Part shown: positions 53,176 to 64,000 of the stretch, piece after piece | Position numbering within the stretch: the first letter of the stretch is position 1 | How the letters are laid out: each line of letters starts with the position of its first letter | Source of the DNA: Mesostigma viride | Taxonomy: Eukaryota > Streptophyta > Mesostigmatophyceae > Mesostigmatales > Mesostigmataceae | Length of the DNA: 64,000 bases | NCBI GenBank assembly: GCA_009746045.1 | Contig: RPFO01000104.1 | Span: 2,200,448 to 2,264,447 of the forward strand | Direction of reading: 5' to 3' | Notes under the pieces: model-generated | Seen by the model: only the letters and a program-made list of their open reading frames with translations | Databases searched by the model: none | Told to the model about the DNA's origin: nothing | Position numbers and translations under genes: made by a program

Positions 53176-53280
53176 AGAATGTATTAAAAGCCATATGCCC
53201 CTTCTCAGGGATATGTGCTACATGTACTCCCAACGGAGTTATGTTCCTAATTAATTAATTAATTAATTAATTAATGCAGA
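53176..53280 (+). mobile_element. Retroposon copy, part 2
   Basis: GAATGTATTAAAAGCCATAT, the CAAC-loop hairpin and a TTAA-repeat tail (53250-53274) complete the element begun at 51196. Confidence 0.9.
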
Positions 53281-53536
53281 ACAGCTCCTACTTCTTGCCT
53301 AAATGTTATTGCGCTTACTGTGTACAACCCCCCGACATTACAAAAACAAGCTGGCCTTTGACATCGAGCACTAAGCTCACTCATAGCTGAGAGGTCCCCT
53401 GCCAGGCATTCTATACGGCACGCAGCAATAACAGCTGCCCCTCTTGGATCCCCCAGGCAGTGAAGAGGCCGCCATCCTCTCCTCAGTCCTCGTAATGTGC
53501 ATGGGGATCCTCTATGCCAACAGCATGGTGTGGCAG

Positions 53537-53757
53537 ACAGGATCCCCCTGTGGGCAAGCCACCTCCCGGCCACCTCCCGGCCCCCAAGCGGAGGCGGCGT
53601 TTTGATGAGTAGTGTAGTTAGGATTTTTCTATACTAGATAGCTTAGAGTTAGGTTACTTCGATTACGCGGCTCCCTCCACTCCACCCATCCATCAAGGAA
53701 TATGTGCTACATGATCTCCCAACCGAGGCATGTTATAATTTAATTTAATTCAATTTA
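53537..53757 (+). mobile_element. LINE 3'-end fragment inserted in MFS last exon
   Basis: ATGGTGTGGCAG (12 bp) at 53525-53536 and 53758-53769 is the target-site duplication. The 221-bp insert ends CATCTCCCAACCGAGG-type hairpin plus AATTT-repeat tail, homologous to the 3' end of LINE 2 (CCCATCCATC block). It lies antisense to the gene, and its tail supplies the present stop codon. Confidence 0.88.
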
Positions 53758-56670
53758 ATGGTGTGGCAGCGCCCCTGTCCCCCCAGGAACCTTACTGTTC
53801 CCACTAAGAACATGCTCATCCCTGCCGGCAAGTAGTTGTGTTCCTGCTTCGTTCTCTACGGCAGAAGAGCTCGTCTTCTTTACAACTTTTGGTGATCCAT
53901 GCTCATCCAAGGAGTCGTGGCACACAGGGAGCATGGCGAATCCCTCAGCCACAGGTCTCCTGGATCTCAGCACATGGACAAACGCGAAGTAGGCCCCCAG
54001 GGTCACCAGCACAGCGATGGCCAGGCCGCGGAACATGGTGGCTGAGGGGTGATCAACAGGCACAGCACGCAGAGAATATAATAACAAAAATCAAAGTGAA
54101 TGACGCATCATTAGGTCAAGGAGACATGTTAACATTGAAGAAGATGGTAGCTGAGAGTGTGTGCACGCATTATATGCATCAGACAAGCAGCGAAATGAGG
54201 TATGGGCCGCGGGAATTATATGCATCAGACAAGCAGCGAAATGAGGTATGGGCCGAGGGAAAACTTTTATCTGTCATGGAGGAACTTTCCGATGATAATG
54301 GCGGCTGAGGAGGGAGGATTACCATGTCCATCATAGACATAGGACTATCAACAATATCCACAATAGGATCAATCAACAAATATGGTGTGTGGGTCATTCA
54401 GTGGACATTGCACAAAAACATGGCGGCTGAGGGAGGCGTGCGCATATTTAATCTAGAGTATTGTGAACCACTCATAATTGTTATACACACAGGAAGCACG
54501 ACCAGATCGGAAACCACCCCCATGTTAAGGTCCCCTGAAAAGGGCTGCCTTCCGAGGCGGTAGCAACACAATGATGCGCATGGGTCAAGGAGAAATTTCT
54601 ACATGAAGATGGCAGCTGAGACGGTGTGCACGAATAGGTTATACAGGGAGCCACAAGACTGCACCAAACCAGAAAATGTTGACGCCAAACCAGTGATGAA
54701 AATGAGTCCATGAACAACCAAGTTCATCCGACAGATACATTTATAATCCTTAGAAACATCGGAGACATATGATAAAGAAGAGATCATGGATACACAATCT
54801 TAAGAAACCACCAACAGAGAGGTATGATAAAGAAGAGATCATGGATACACTCTCTTAAGAAACCACTAATAGAGACATATGATAAAGAAGAGATCATAGA
54901 TACACTATCTGAAGAAACCACCGACAGCCCAACACTACGCACTTTCCCGCAGAAATTATATAATGCCCCTGCAGTCCAGGAAGCATATTTTCTTCAGACA
55001 GTAACTGCCAGCGACGATACATACAAGGCCTGACACTACGAATCTCAAGCAAGAGCGATGTTTCGTACCTTGCAAGTATTGTCTCCCTGTCTAGCATGAG
55101 CCATGGGAATAGCGCACGCCGCCCATCAGGGTTAGTGCTCCGTGACTCCCCAACGGGAGCACGAGTTTAATGAATTAATGGAAAACGCTAAGCCTAAGTT
55201 GCAGCTAATCCACACACACAACGGATTGTAACCGCCACAGAACTAGTATGTAGCGCAGCATACAAACTGTTCCACAACTTGCAACCTTTATCCACTCCAC
55301 TGCAACCACCTTCGTATCACGCTGCTTTCTGATCATTGCCTCTGCCAAATACTCATCCAACCAGCCGGCCAAATTAGCTATTCACCTTGTCCAACTGGCT
55401 TCCCCTGCCACGGGCGCCAGCAGTATCGTTGCGCAAGCTAGGCAGCCATGTCTCAGGTTGATTGCTATCCACTGACATCAGTGCTTCCCTGTGGCTCCGA
55501 GAGACTGAGCCATATCTCCAAACCATGGCCATATCTCCAAACCAGGTGTCCGCTATCCCTGCCTCACCTCCGCCAAACCGTTTGTAGACGAACCCAGCGA
55601 TGAGAATGCCCGTGCCGTTCCCGTACCCAAAATAGATCGATGTGAAGATGGACTGGCGGGGTGTAACGCGGAGGGGTTTTATGTGGCAGGGTGTTACGTT
55701 GCAGGGGCCATGGCGGGGTGTTGCATGGCAGGGTGCTGGTGGGAGGGTGTTAGTGGCGGATTGTTGATGCAGGGCAGGGTGTCCGTGGCAGGGTGTTGAG
55801 AGCATGCACGATTCGCATGGTCCCTTCAACGTGTCAGTAGAAAAAGATTAGGGATCACGGGCGCCTGCTCATCGTCGGCCTGGACGAATCCAATCATTGT
55901 CGGAGCAAATACTGTCCTCTCATTGTCGGAATAGGAGGACTGAGACTGATTGATGCCTGATGCCTGATGCCTGATGCCTGATGCCTGATGCCTGATGGCT
56001 GATGACTGATGACTGATGCGTTACAGCGATCAGGTTCATGCCGTCTCCTTACGATGTGGGGAGGAGCACGCGACCACTCAACCCAAAAATGTAAAATAAT
56101 AATAATAACAATTATTATAATTATTATTACAGTCATAATAATAGTAATAATAATTCAACAACGTAACACAACAGCGTGCTGCAAGAACTTCAAATTGTAT
56201 GCTCCAGGACAAGTAATAGCAGGTTCTGCAGCTGGGCAAAAAAAATGCACAGTGCACCAGAGAGCCTGAATTCGAAAATTTCTTCACATACATCGCCTGC
56301 ATGCCCTTGAGTACACCCTCATGCCCATGAACATTGAATATCCTAATATACGTGCCAAGTAGTTCCCATAAGCATCATTAGCCGTACTTTCCACGAATCC
56401 CACTATATCTAGCAAAATTCTCTCCCTATAGTATTGAATATTCTAATAACCAATTAAAAGACTCGGGTCGAACACGCGGGCCGCTAACATGGCGGGCACA
56501 CAGAGCTCGGCGATAATAGCATTCGCGCGTCCGGAAGTTGCCACCCGCTCGGAAGGCCAGAAATTTCTGTGCTTGGAGAAGAAGAGCAATGCTTGAACTG
56601 GAAATATTGCAAGGCGTGACAGGAACCGTTACAAACGTCGCGGATCTCTTTGTTGATTTGCCGTCAGTCA

Positions 56671-56707
<37 letters not shown>

Positions 56708-59700
56708 TCAGTGTATTACCACGCTGGTTAACTTACCGTGTCACACGATCCCGGACTATTGGGAGCTCCCCACCTTAAGTACGCGACTAATCTAAAACGA
56801 GGAACTGGCTGCTGGGCCAATCCGCGCGAAGCGCTCAGCGTGCCGGCAAGCGCGCGGCCGCTTCAGCGGCCTCCTCTCCGGAGCGCAGCAAAGGAGCACG
56901 TTACTCCGAACTACGCGTTGGCCTAAAACCTACAGCAGGGGCACCGCGGGCAGAGTAGCAGCGGGTAAATGGGCACGGGTGGCGTGATGGCCAAGGGTAA
57001 CCTTTGGGGCATCGCCAAGCAGTGCAGCGCCAGCGGGTGGCCGCGGGGGAGGGGGGGGGGCGGGACTGCGGGACTGCGGGCGCCGCGCGGCGGGCAAACA
57101 GGTGGCGTACCTGGCGGGCCAGCACTTAGCATGGCGGGCCACGGCGGGGCCTGAGGGCGGGCCAGCCTGCCGCTGCGGGAGGGCCCCGGGCGACCGGACG
57201 CTGTGTGGAGCCAGCGGGTCGAACTAGTATACTTGACTAATTTAGCTTTAGCCAAGCTAAATTAGTATACTTGACTAATTTAGCTGTGTGAGCCCATCGC
57301 AGACAATTGGGAGAGCACCTCAAGTACGCGACCAATCCACAGAGGGGAGAAAACAGCGGGCCAATAGTGGACGGATCCCAAATCAACGACCAATCCGGGC
57401 GCAATACACTAAACCGCGGGCTGCACGCGGGTTGCTTGGTTGCTTGCACTGACAATTTACGCTGGTCAGAGCCATGCAGCGCCGTCACTCTAATCCTAAT
57501 CTATGTCATGATTAGCCGCAGTTCCCAAGCATACAGAAAAAACAAACAAATGGGGGTGAAATGGTTTCCTCTGACGCTTCCAGAACTGCACATATCACCC
57601 TGCACATCCATCGATCAATTATTGATGCAATCAATTGTCCAACGCTACCCTTATCGACAGGTATCTGCAAACAAGGCATCCTGTTGTTAGTCAAATAGCA
57701 GATAGTAGAAACTAAATGCTGCTGGCATGTACCGTGACTAAATGCTGTGGCAACCCCATCATCTGGTTCTGAAATACAACGTCTCTCCCCCCCCCCCCCC
57801 CCCCCTGGGTTTAGTGCAACACAAGGTTCCGTACAGCAAAGGGTACTGCACGCCCATGGCTGACGGGGAGCAGCCAGCGGCGGCATTCTGACTGAGGACA
57901 TGTCATTGGGTCTCAACAACTCAAGCATCGTCCTCAACTCATCGTCCTCAACTAACTTAATCGTCCTCGATTAATCATCCTCAAATGGACCATAAAAAGG
58001 TTCGCACAAGCACTGCACCTGTAAACCACTGTACCTATGTGGCCTGGTATATGTACTGTACTGTACTGTACTGTACTGTACTGTAAACCACTGTACCTGT
58101 ATACCACGTAATTAAGCGTCATTAATGTAGATAGAGATATTAGTAGCTATTCGTGTAGATTTACCCCCCTGGTACCAACCTGGACGGTGTTGGCCAGTTG
58201 TGGGGGCGCCACCTGCTGCAGATGCAAAGTGCCTGTAAAGGGGGAGTGCCATGCACCACGCGCGACGCACAGGCCTGCAAGCATGTGAGCACGGTGTCGG
58301 CGATTTGAACGTGGCCGTCTTTTCTTGGTGCCTGCCATGAAGGGCACTGGAAGTGAATCAAAAATTAGAAAGGCTCAATCAGCCTCGAGTGAGTAGAAAG
58401 CAGGGCGCTTCGCCGCGTATCCTTAGGCCAATTGGGATACCTGCCAGGGAGCCACGTCACCAACCTGCTGCAAAAACTCCATCCCAGTCCATATAGCATT
58501 CCCCAAGATGATCCCTGATGGATTATATTAGTATTTTTTTAGCTATCTGCTCATTTTATAGATATGTTGCGGCGGGCTCAAAGGGGGCCGATCTGCGGCC
58601 TGTAGCGTAGCTCTACCGTACGTCACCTACACCATGTGAAGGTCCTTGTGTGACATACCACGAGAGTAGAAGGGGAACGGCATTGCGCCGGTACTAGTGC
58701 CTACTGTCAACCCGCCCTTTTGAGGGGGGTGCGGCGCCTTGAGCCATGTGCTTTGTTATTCATTTTCGCACCTTGGAGTGGTGTTGTGAACGTAGGGACG
58801 CCTTTTTGCAGCTCCCACCCACCCACCAACCCTCGCTGCTGTTGGGGAGAAGACTGGACCAAGGGGGCATGTGCTGGGCCCCAGCATGGTGAACTGGCCT
58901 AGCTTGACAATGATTTCTACAATGATTTTGAGGGCGTGGCTAGGCTCAACTGTTTACGCCCGCACACACTTATTGTAATGAACTTGTTTCTCTGGTAGGA
59001 AGGCACTCCAACGGACCTTCGCTCCAGCACCTATACCAGTGTTTGAATCAAACGCATGAGTATCGCTACCATGAAGAGGTAAGAGCACTCTCGCATTGCA
59101 GGTGAAGCTGGCATCTGCCCCTTTACGGGTCGCCGAGTGGCTGCCCAAACCATGACCTACGAGGAGTTCAGAACTATTTGCTTACTGAGTAGTAGTTGCA
59201 GTATTTGTGGTATCCGTGGCATGCCTTCAGTTCATGTTCACGCACTTACTTACCTACTTACCTATGTGTCGTATCACACCGAATTTGGCACTTGACCCCA
59301 CACTCCCATGCCACATATCCACGCATCTTAACATGAACTTCGTTTTAAGCTATATCCATATTAAGGTAATGATGAGATCACGTACCGGCCGTGTAGGCAC
59401 AACCAAACGTAACACCATGGAGGACCTCCACCGGCAGCACCGCCCAGGGGGTGGTCAGCAGGGAGTAGTAGCCAGCCCTGGGACATTTGGGGCAGGAAGG
59501 TCGGCACGTGGCACCCAAGGCCAGCGAAACGCATGTCGAAAACAAAGAAAAGACATTCTTTGATCGTTGAGCGAAACACAGATTAAGAGACATTATTAGA
59601 GGCAAATTGAGAGGCATTATTTAGAGGCAGAATATTCTCGGAGACCGTTGGATGTCTTGCAGCGGAGATCAGAAATACAAAACAAAAATAAATAAATAAA

Positions 59701-62197
59701 AGGCAGCTCCACAAAAAAAAGGTTATGAGAGCGGCGACAAGAGACAAAGGCTGGGCTGCCCACAGATAAATATTTTCACAAGAAGTTGCGATAAAAAAAA
59801 CCGAATGGCTGCGAGCGCGATGCACTTGTGAGTTCTGCAAAACGACAAGTGCAACGTGGGAAGTGGCAAGATGCAAAAGCCACAAGCTGCAAACACACGA
59901 GTGGCGAGATATGAAATGGACTCGGCATCCTCCATGCATTCCAAACCGCTCCCTCCCTTCTCTCTCTCCCTCTCTCCCTCCCTCCCTCCCTCCCTCCCTC
60001 CCTCCCTCCCTCCTCCCTCCCTCTCCCTCCCTCCCTCCCTCCCTCCCCTCCCTCCCTCCCTCGCTCCTCCCTCCCTCCCTCCCTCCCTCCCTCCCTCCCT
60101 CCCTCCCTCCCTCCTCCCTCCCTCCCTCCCTCCCTCCCTCCCTCCCTCCCTCCCTCCCTCCCTCCCTCCCTCCCTCCCTCCCTCCCTCCCTCCCTCCCTC
60201 CCTCCCTCCCTCCCTCCCTCCCTCCCTCCCTCCCTCCCTCCCTCCCTTGCGTTTCCGTCCCTTCCCTCGCCTCCCTGCCGCTCTCCCCTTTCCCCTCGTC
60301 CCTAACCTCAACGAAAATTGCAGGGACTAAAGAACCATCCGTGCCTGTGCGTGCAGTCGGGTGATGTACCCAATCCATGGCCACATCCAGACAGGCGCTG
60401 ACATCATGATTCGTTCATACCAGGCAGAAGACACCCCATCTCATCAGACGCTGGCGTCGTGACTGGATGCGGTGAACCCAAAGTGGAACGAAGAGTGTTT
60501 TCTTACAAGGCTTTTTTCTCTCCGGAACCCCCTTAGAAGAAACAATACAGGCTGGTGGACCAAGTACCCATGTCCAACCAAGGCTGGCTGACCAAGTACC
60601 CATGTCACAATAGGGCTGCTCGACCCATACCCGCCAACAATGCCGCAAAGCAAAATGAGCACCAAGCACAAAACACGTTCACAGCAAGTGGCAAGTTTTA
60701 CACTAGATGTTTAGAATACATACAGGTTTACAATACATACAAGTGGCAAATAGTTAGATAGATACTGCTATCTCCTTGACAGGGCTGATTACTCGATTCC
60801 CATCTCCTGATCAAGAAACAAACAAGCACTGCGAAGCAGACACTTGGGTCGTAAGTACATTCACGCCTTCGGGTCGACCCGATTAATCCGGCGAACCCAA
60901 CTCAATGCGGGAATGACTGTAGTGGATTTTGCATCCTTATTTGGTTTTCGGCAACATGTCCCCAATATTCCTGTTTCAAGGCTCGTTGACCTATCCCCAC
61001 CTCCCCCACCTCATCGCGGAGGAGATTAGCACAAGGAACCAGTCATTAGTACCCTAAACGGTAGGGTTTCTTTATATGGATCCACCCTTCCTCTCCCCCC
61101 CAGCCGTAGCTCGACATAAACGAGCACCAGGAGCCTGACACATGTACCATACTTGGGGGGGTTGGTTGACCCCCCCCCACCCCAACCCACCCCCCCCCAC
61201 ACACAACCCCCACCCCCACCACACACCTGATCACAAAGCAAATAAGCAAGAGGAACCTGACACTCAAGTACTGTACTTGGTGGTTTGGGTTTTGGTTGAC
61301 CCCCCCCCCCCGAAACACACCTGATCACAAAGCAAATAAGAACAAGGAACCAGACACACAACCCCACCCCCGACACACACCTGATCACAAAGCAAATAAG
61401 AACAAGGAACCAGACACACAACCCCACCCCACCACACACCTGATCACAAAGCAAATAAGAACAAGGAACCAGACACACAACCCCACCCCGACACACACCT
61501 GACCACAAAGCAAATAAGAACAAGGAACCAGACACACAACCCCACCCCCGACACACACCTGATCACAAAGCAAATAAGAACAAGGAACCAGACACACAAC
61601 CCCACCCCCACCACACACCTGATCACAAAGCAAACAAGAACAAGGAACCAGACACACAACCCCACCCCCGACACACACCTGATCACAAAGCAAATAAGAA
61701 CAAGGAACCAGACACACAACCCCACCCCCGACACACACCTGATCACAAAGCAAATAAGAACAAGGAACCAGACACACAACCCACCCCACCACACACCTGA
61801 TCACAAAGCAAATAAGAACAAGGAACCAGACACACAACCCCACCCCCGACACACACCTGATCACAAAGCAAATAAGAACAAGGAACCAGACACACAACCC
61901 CACCCCACCACACACCTGATCACAAAGCAAATAAGAACAAGGAACCAGACACACAACCCCACCCCCACCACACACCTGATCACAAAGCAAATAAGAACAA
62001 GGAACCAGACACACAACCCCACCCCCACCACACACCTGATCACAAAGCAAATAAGAACAAGGAACCAGACACACAACCCCACCCCCGACACACACCTGAT
62101 CACAAAGCAAATAAGAACAAGGAACCAGACGCCGTCGACGCCCAGCTTGTCGATCAGTCGCCCCGAGAAGAACATGGCAGGGATCTCGGCCGCACAT
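53755..62197 (-). CDS. MFS_1-like (MFSD6-type) transporter, C-terminal half
   Basis: Hand-joined minus-strand exons are 62197-62096, 59477-59386, 58232-58180, 55652-55568 and 54041-53755. All are GT-AG and every phase matches. The joined protein reads CAAEIPAMFFSGRLIDKLGV / VWFLVLICFVI-R / AGYYSLLTTPWAVLPVEVLH then GVTFGCAYTAG / TLHLQQVAPPQLANTVQ / SIFTSIYFGYGNGTGILIAG then FVYKRFGG / ATMFRGLAIAVLVTLGAYFA. These are the hallmark blocks of MFS_1-like membrane transporters: EIPxxFFSG before TM8, R..YSL..PW.VLPVExLHGxTFG, and APP...A...Q with an F/YxGxG loop. They correspond to about TM7-TM12. A basic/acidic cytosolic tail (HVLRSRRPVAEGF) follows. The N-terminal half should lie beyond 62197 but was not found. 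The substrate is unknown. The stop codon comes from a retroelement tail. Confidence 0.85.
54171..54262 (+). repeat. 46-bp tandem duplication in MFS intron
   Basis: TATATGCATCAGACAAGCAG followed by CGAAATGAGGTATGGGCCG occurs twice, 46 bp apart. Confidence 0.95.
54765..54925 (+). repeat. About 58-bp tandem repeat x 3 in MFS intron
   Basis: Units contain TATGATAAAGAAGAGATCAT, GGATACAC and TTAAGAAACCACCAACAGAG, with few changes. Confidence 0.93.
55115..55185 (+). repeat. LINE 3' end in MFS intron
   Basis: GTGCTCCGTGACTCCCCAAC then GGGAGCACGAG and a short TTAAT tail, as in LINE 2. Confidence 0.85.
55653..55800 (-). repeat. Repeated acceptor-like motif before the 55652 exon
   Basis: On the minus strand ACACCCTGCC or ACACCCCGCC recurs about seven times, ending in the real acceptor CCCCGCCAG|TCC. 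The real 3' splice site is thus one copy of a degenerate repeat. Confidence 0.6.
55950..56012 (+). repeat. (GATGCCT)n short repeat
   Basis: Seven-base units GATGCCT change to GATGACT at the end. Confidence 0.9.
56500..57480. repeat. MFS intron segment with internal duplication and hairpin
   Basis: 56755-56825 and 57300-57370 are diverged copies of one block (ATTGGGAG, AAGTACGCGAC, AATCC, GGGCCAAT). At 57235-57265 ACTAATTTAGCTT is exactly inverted around TAGCC, a 13-bp stem, then repeated directly at 57270. CAGCCAGCCAGCC runs lie at 56680-56705. No exon was recognised. Confidence 0.55.
58050..58086 (+). repeat. (GTACT)n microsatellite
   Basis: About seven GTACT units lie in the MFS intron. 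Confidence 0.95.
59957..60247 (-). repeat. (GGGA)n array in MFS intron, sense strand G-rich
   Basis: The plus strand shows CCCT units; the transcribed RNA of the MFS gene would carry GGGA, as in OSCA intron 2. Confidence 0.97.
60555..60620 (+). repeat. Short duplication in MFS intron
   Basis: GGCTGGTGGACCAAGTACCC, ATGTC and GGCTGGCTGACCAAGTACCC are imperfect tandem copies about 35-38 bp apart. Confidence 0.8.
60858..60919. mobile_element. Degraded mariner-like MITE
   Basis: Flanked by TA (60856-60857, 60920-60921). It starts CATTCACGCCTT and ends GGGAATGACTG, matching the ends of the element at 62900-63076 with a shortened interior. Confidence 0.6.
61227..62095 (-). repeat. Tandem array of exon end plus 5' splice site, 13-14 units
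   Basis: Each 58-60-bp unit repeats the last 34 bases of the upstream MFS exon (from TCTGGTTCCTTGTTCTTATT to TGATCAG) followed by GTGTGTG and a G-rich intron start. Junction equivalents are at 62036, 61976, 61916, 61857, 61797, 61739, 61679, 61619, 61559, 61499, 61440, 61381, 61321 and, more diverged, 61227. The real junction is at 62096. Further decayed traces occur near 61130 and 61028. Confidence 0.97.
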
Positions 62198-62754
62198 CTG
62201 GCAGGGGGGCGGGGGACATCATTGGCGGGCGGGACGGAAGACAGGCAAGGGGGCGGTGGCGGGGCTGTGAGTTTGGGGGGGTTGAGCACCTGGGAGAGGT
62301 TGCCGCCTTGAGAAGCACGAGAAAGAGGACAATCCTCTCCATGCTTTCCACTATACCAAGTACATGGTAGTACTAGTGGTAGTATTAGTATACTACCAGG
62401 TACCAGCTAGTGCCATATTAGTATATCTTGATAGTAGTATTAGTGTATCAAGGGTTCCACCTTATTGGCATTACGTGAATCATGTGCTGGGTTAAGGAAT
62501 CAATCAGACAACTAGCGCATATACTACGATATGAGAGCTTCATGGCAGTAGAAATATGCCCAGTTCCACAAATCGAATACCCTGTTGCTGAGTAAGGCTG
62601 TTTGAGAGGGACAGGATGGGCCAGGGCAACGAGTTACGAGGGGCAGGGGGGAAATGGGCGGGTGGGGGGAGGAGTGTGGGGCAGGGGGGCTGCGGTGGGA
62701 CATGGAAATGTGGAGCCTATAAACACTGTTGCAGCCAACAGGCTGGAAAAAAGA

Positions 62755-62792
62755 CATAATAATAATAATAACAACAATAATAATAATAATAC
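62755..62792 (+). repeat. (AAT)n microsatellite
   Basis: ATAATAATAATAATAACAAC followed by more AAT units. Confidence 0.95.
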
Positions 62793-62899
62793 CGGTGTGC
62801 CCTCGATAAGCCTTACCACAAAGACCCCATAAAGGCCCCACAAAGCCAAACTGGACCAGGCTGCCAGCGACTCAAAGTCAAGAAGAGGGAGCAATGGTA

Positions 62900-63076
62900 C
62901 AGTCATTCACGCCTTAAGTTGGGTTCGAGGGTTTACTCGGGTCAACCCAACTTAAGGCGTGAACCCAACTTATGGCTCTCAGAACTACTTTGAACTTAGA
63001 ATGCCGAAATACTATGCGACCCAACTTAACGCGTGAACACAACTTAAGCCAACCCAACTTAAGGCGTGAATGACTG
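62900..63076. mobile_element. Tc1/mariner-like MITE
   Basis: TA at 62898-62899 and 63077-63078 flanks 177 bp whose ends are perfect inverted repeats of at least 27 bp beginning CAGTCATTCACGCCTTAAGT. The interior holds further CCCAACTTAAGGCGTGAA copies, so it can fold almost completely. Non-coding. Confidence 0.85.
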
Positions 63077-63078
63077 TA

Positions 63079-64000
63079 CATTATTCGAGGAGAGTGAGTT
63101 AGATTTGGAATGTATGAGAATTTGACATGGTAAACGCGCCATGGTAAACGCGCAACAACAAGTGATGCCAGGGAGCAGAAGGAACCCTTCCAGACGCAGT
63201 CCACACAGCAGCCAAGGACATCGGCGCGACAGCCAGAAGCATGCAGCGACGACGTGGCATCCTACGGCTATACAAGGCAACCGTTCGCAAGGTTGGTTTC
63301 CACTCTTGTTGTCCAAGAAGGGGGCAGGGCGTCCAAGAAGGGGACATGGCATCCAAAAAGGGGGCAAGGCAGCACAGAAGGGGGCGACCGGAGCGACCCT
63401 GACCTATGTATAGATTGGGGGGTTGATGCAGGACAACACGGGAGACAAGAAGAGCGACAAGTAGGCTTTACAAGGGGAGGCCCTGCGTCTAAAGGGGTCG
63501 AATTCCTTAGCCCTAGAATGGACCCTGGTGGCAAGATGTGGCCGAGAAAAGGAGGTGGGGGCTACCATGATTGCAAGATGTGGCTGAGGAAAGGGAGTTT
63601 AGTGCGGCAAAGAGGGAGCGTAAGTGCTGGCTTACATTGGAGCGAAGGCCTATTCAAAGGTAGCCAGCTATCAAAGAACACTTGCTCATGTCACCGTGAA
63701 GGTCGGTTGACAGAGGCCCAGCTGGGCAAGATGGAGCTACCTTGCTAAAAACGATGGCTTCTGTCTGCTTTAAGGGAAATATAGCTTGCTGTGAAAAATA
63801 TGGCTCAGGCCATGGCCCAAATCAGTCAAAAGGGGCCTAGCTATGACAAAGCACGATGGCTTACGTCACGGTGAGGGTCAGCCCCATGAGCAGCTTTGAG
63901 CCCCCCATTTCTTCCAGGTACAAGAACAGGTGTGCTGACGAGGCAGGGCAAGGTAGTCAAACGCGGTACAACACACACACACACACTCACAGAGGGGGAG
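63079..64000. other. Unassigned sequence
   Basis: No supported gene. Overlapping plus frames (63141-63748) lack recognisable motifs. AAGAAGGGGGC/AAAAAGGGGGC units repeat at 63315-63385 and a CA run ends the window. Confidence 0.35.

Noticed and set aside
61385-62197. 270-residue frame of repeating CLVPCSYLLCDQVC units
   Set aside because: It is an out-of-frame reading of the exon-end/donor array; the exon's own frame gives the MFS motif EIPAMFFSG.
62290-62351. Possible upstream MFS exon ending CTCCCAG|GTGCTC (VLFLVLLKAATSP)
   Set aside because: Phase fits the exon at 62197, but the residues do not match what precedes EIPxxFFSG in this family, and the intron would be only about 92 bases. It was left out of the gene model.

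Overview
This window reads as a repeat-rich nuclear contig from a eukaryote of the green lineage, most likely a green alga. The evidence is a plant-type histone H2B with a metazoan/algal-style 3' stem-loop, an intron-containing OSCA/CSC1 channel gene, and GT-AG introns of about 0.1-2.6 kb. No species is assigned. I support three host genes: H2B (21166-21534, minus), a seven-exon OSCA/CSC1/TMEM63-type channel (23290-30469, plus) and the C-terminal half of an MFS_1-like transporter (53755-62197, minus). One small Tudor-like gene is carried inside a mobile element (43642-43932). The rest is almost entirely nested transposons, satellites and microsatellites.

Layout. 0-10 kb holds a 386-bp repeat, several copies of an ORF1-only retroposon family and a 1.3-kb GGGA/GTGC/GT array. 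10.2-15.4 kb is a 5.2-kb terminal-inverted-repeat (TIR) element (copy A), itself carrying a 1.74-kb hAT-like insertion. 15.7-17.65 kb is a 5'-truncated LINE. 17.7-21.1 kb is mostly unassigned, with short tandem repeats. 21.1-30.5 kb is the gene island (H2B, OSCA). 31-37.3 kb contains a second LINE, retroposon copies and a TTAA-flanked TIR element. 37.7-46.8 kb is copy B of the 5-kb TIR element, inverted, split by a 386-bp repeat and a 5.26-kb foldback element whose arms are inverted satellite arrays. 47.4-53.3 kb is a LINE 5' half (ORF1 plus endonuclease start) with a third LINE inside it and a 1.8-kb hAT-like element next to it. 53.5-62.2 kb is the MFS gene. 62.9 kb has a mariner-like MITE.

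The most unusual signal is in the introns of the two multi-exon genes. The 3' end of an exon, together with its 5' splice site, is repeated into the following intron. In OSCA I see this after exons 2, 3, 4, 5 and 6, with one to two degenerate copies each, and the start of exon 5 is echoed upstream of itself. In the MFS gene one exon tail plus splice donor is repeated 13 times almost identically, with at least one more diverged copy, as a 58-60-bp tandem array. Several echoes are in frame and could act as alternative donors. The same OSCA and MFS introns carry sense-strand GGGA arrays.

Target-site duplications (TSDs) let much of the insertion history be read directly: an empty site for the hAT-like element in copy B, a LINE fragment whose A/T tail now supplies the stop codon of the MFS gene, and matching reconstructed lengths (about 3.41 kb) for the two 5-kb TIR elements once nested insertions are subtracted. 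Exon joins were made by hand from splice motifs, phase and family similarity.
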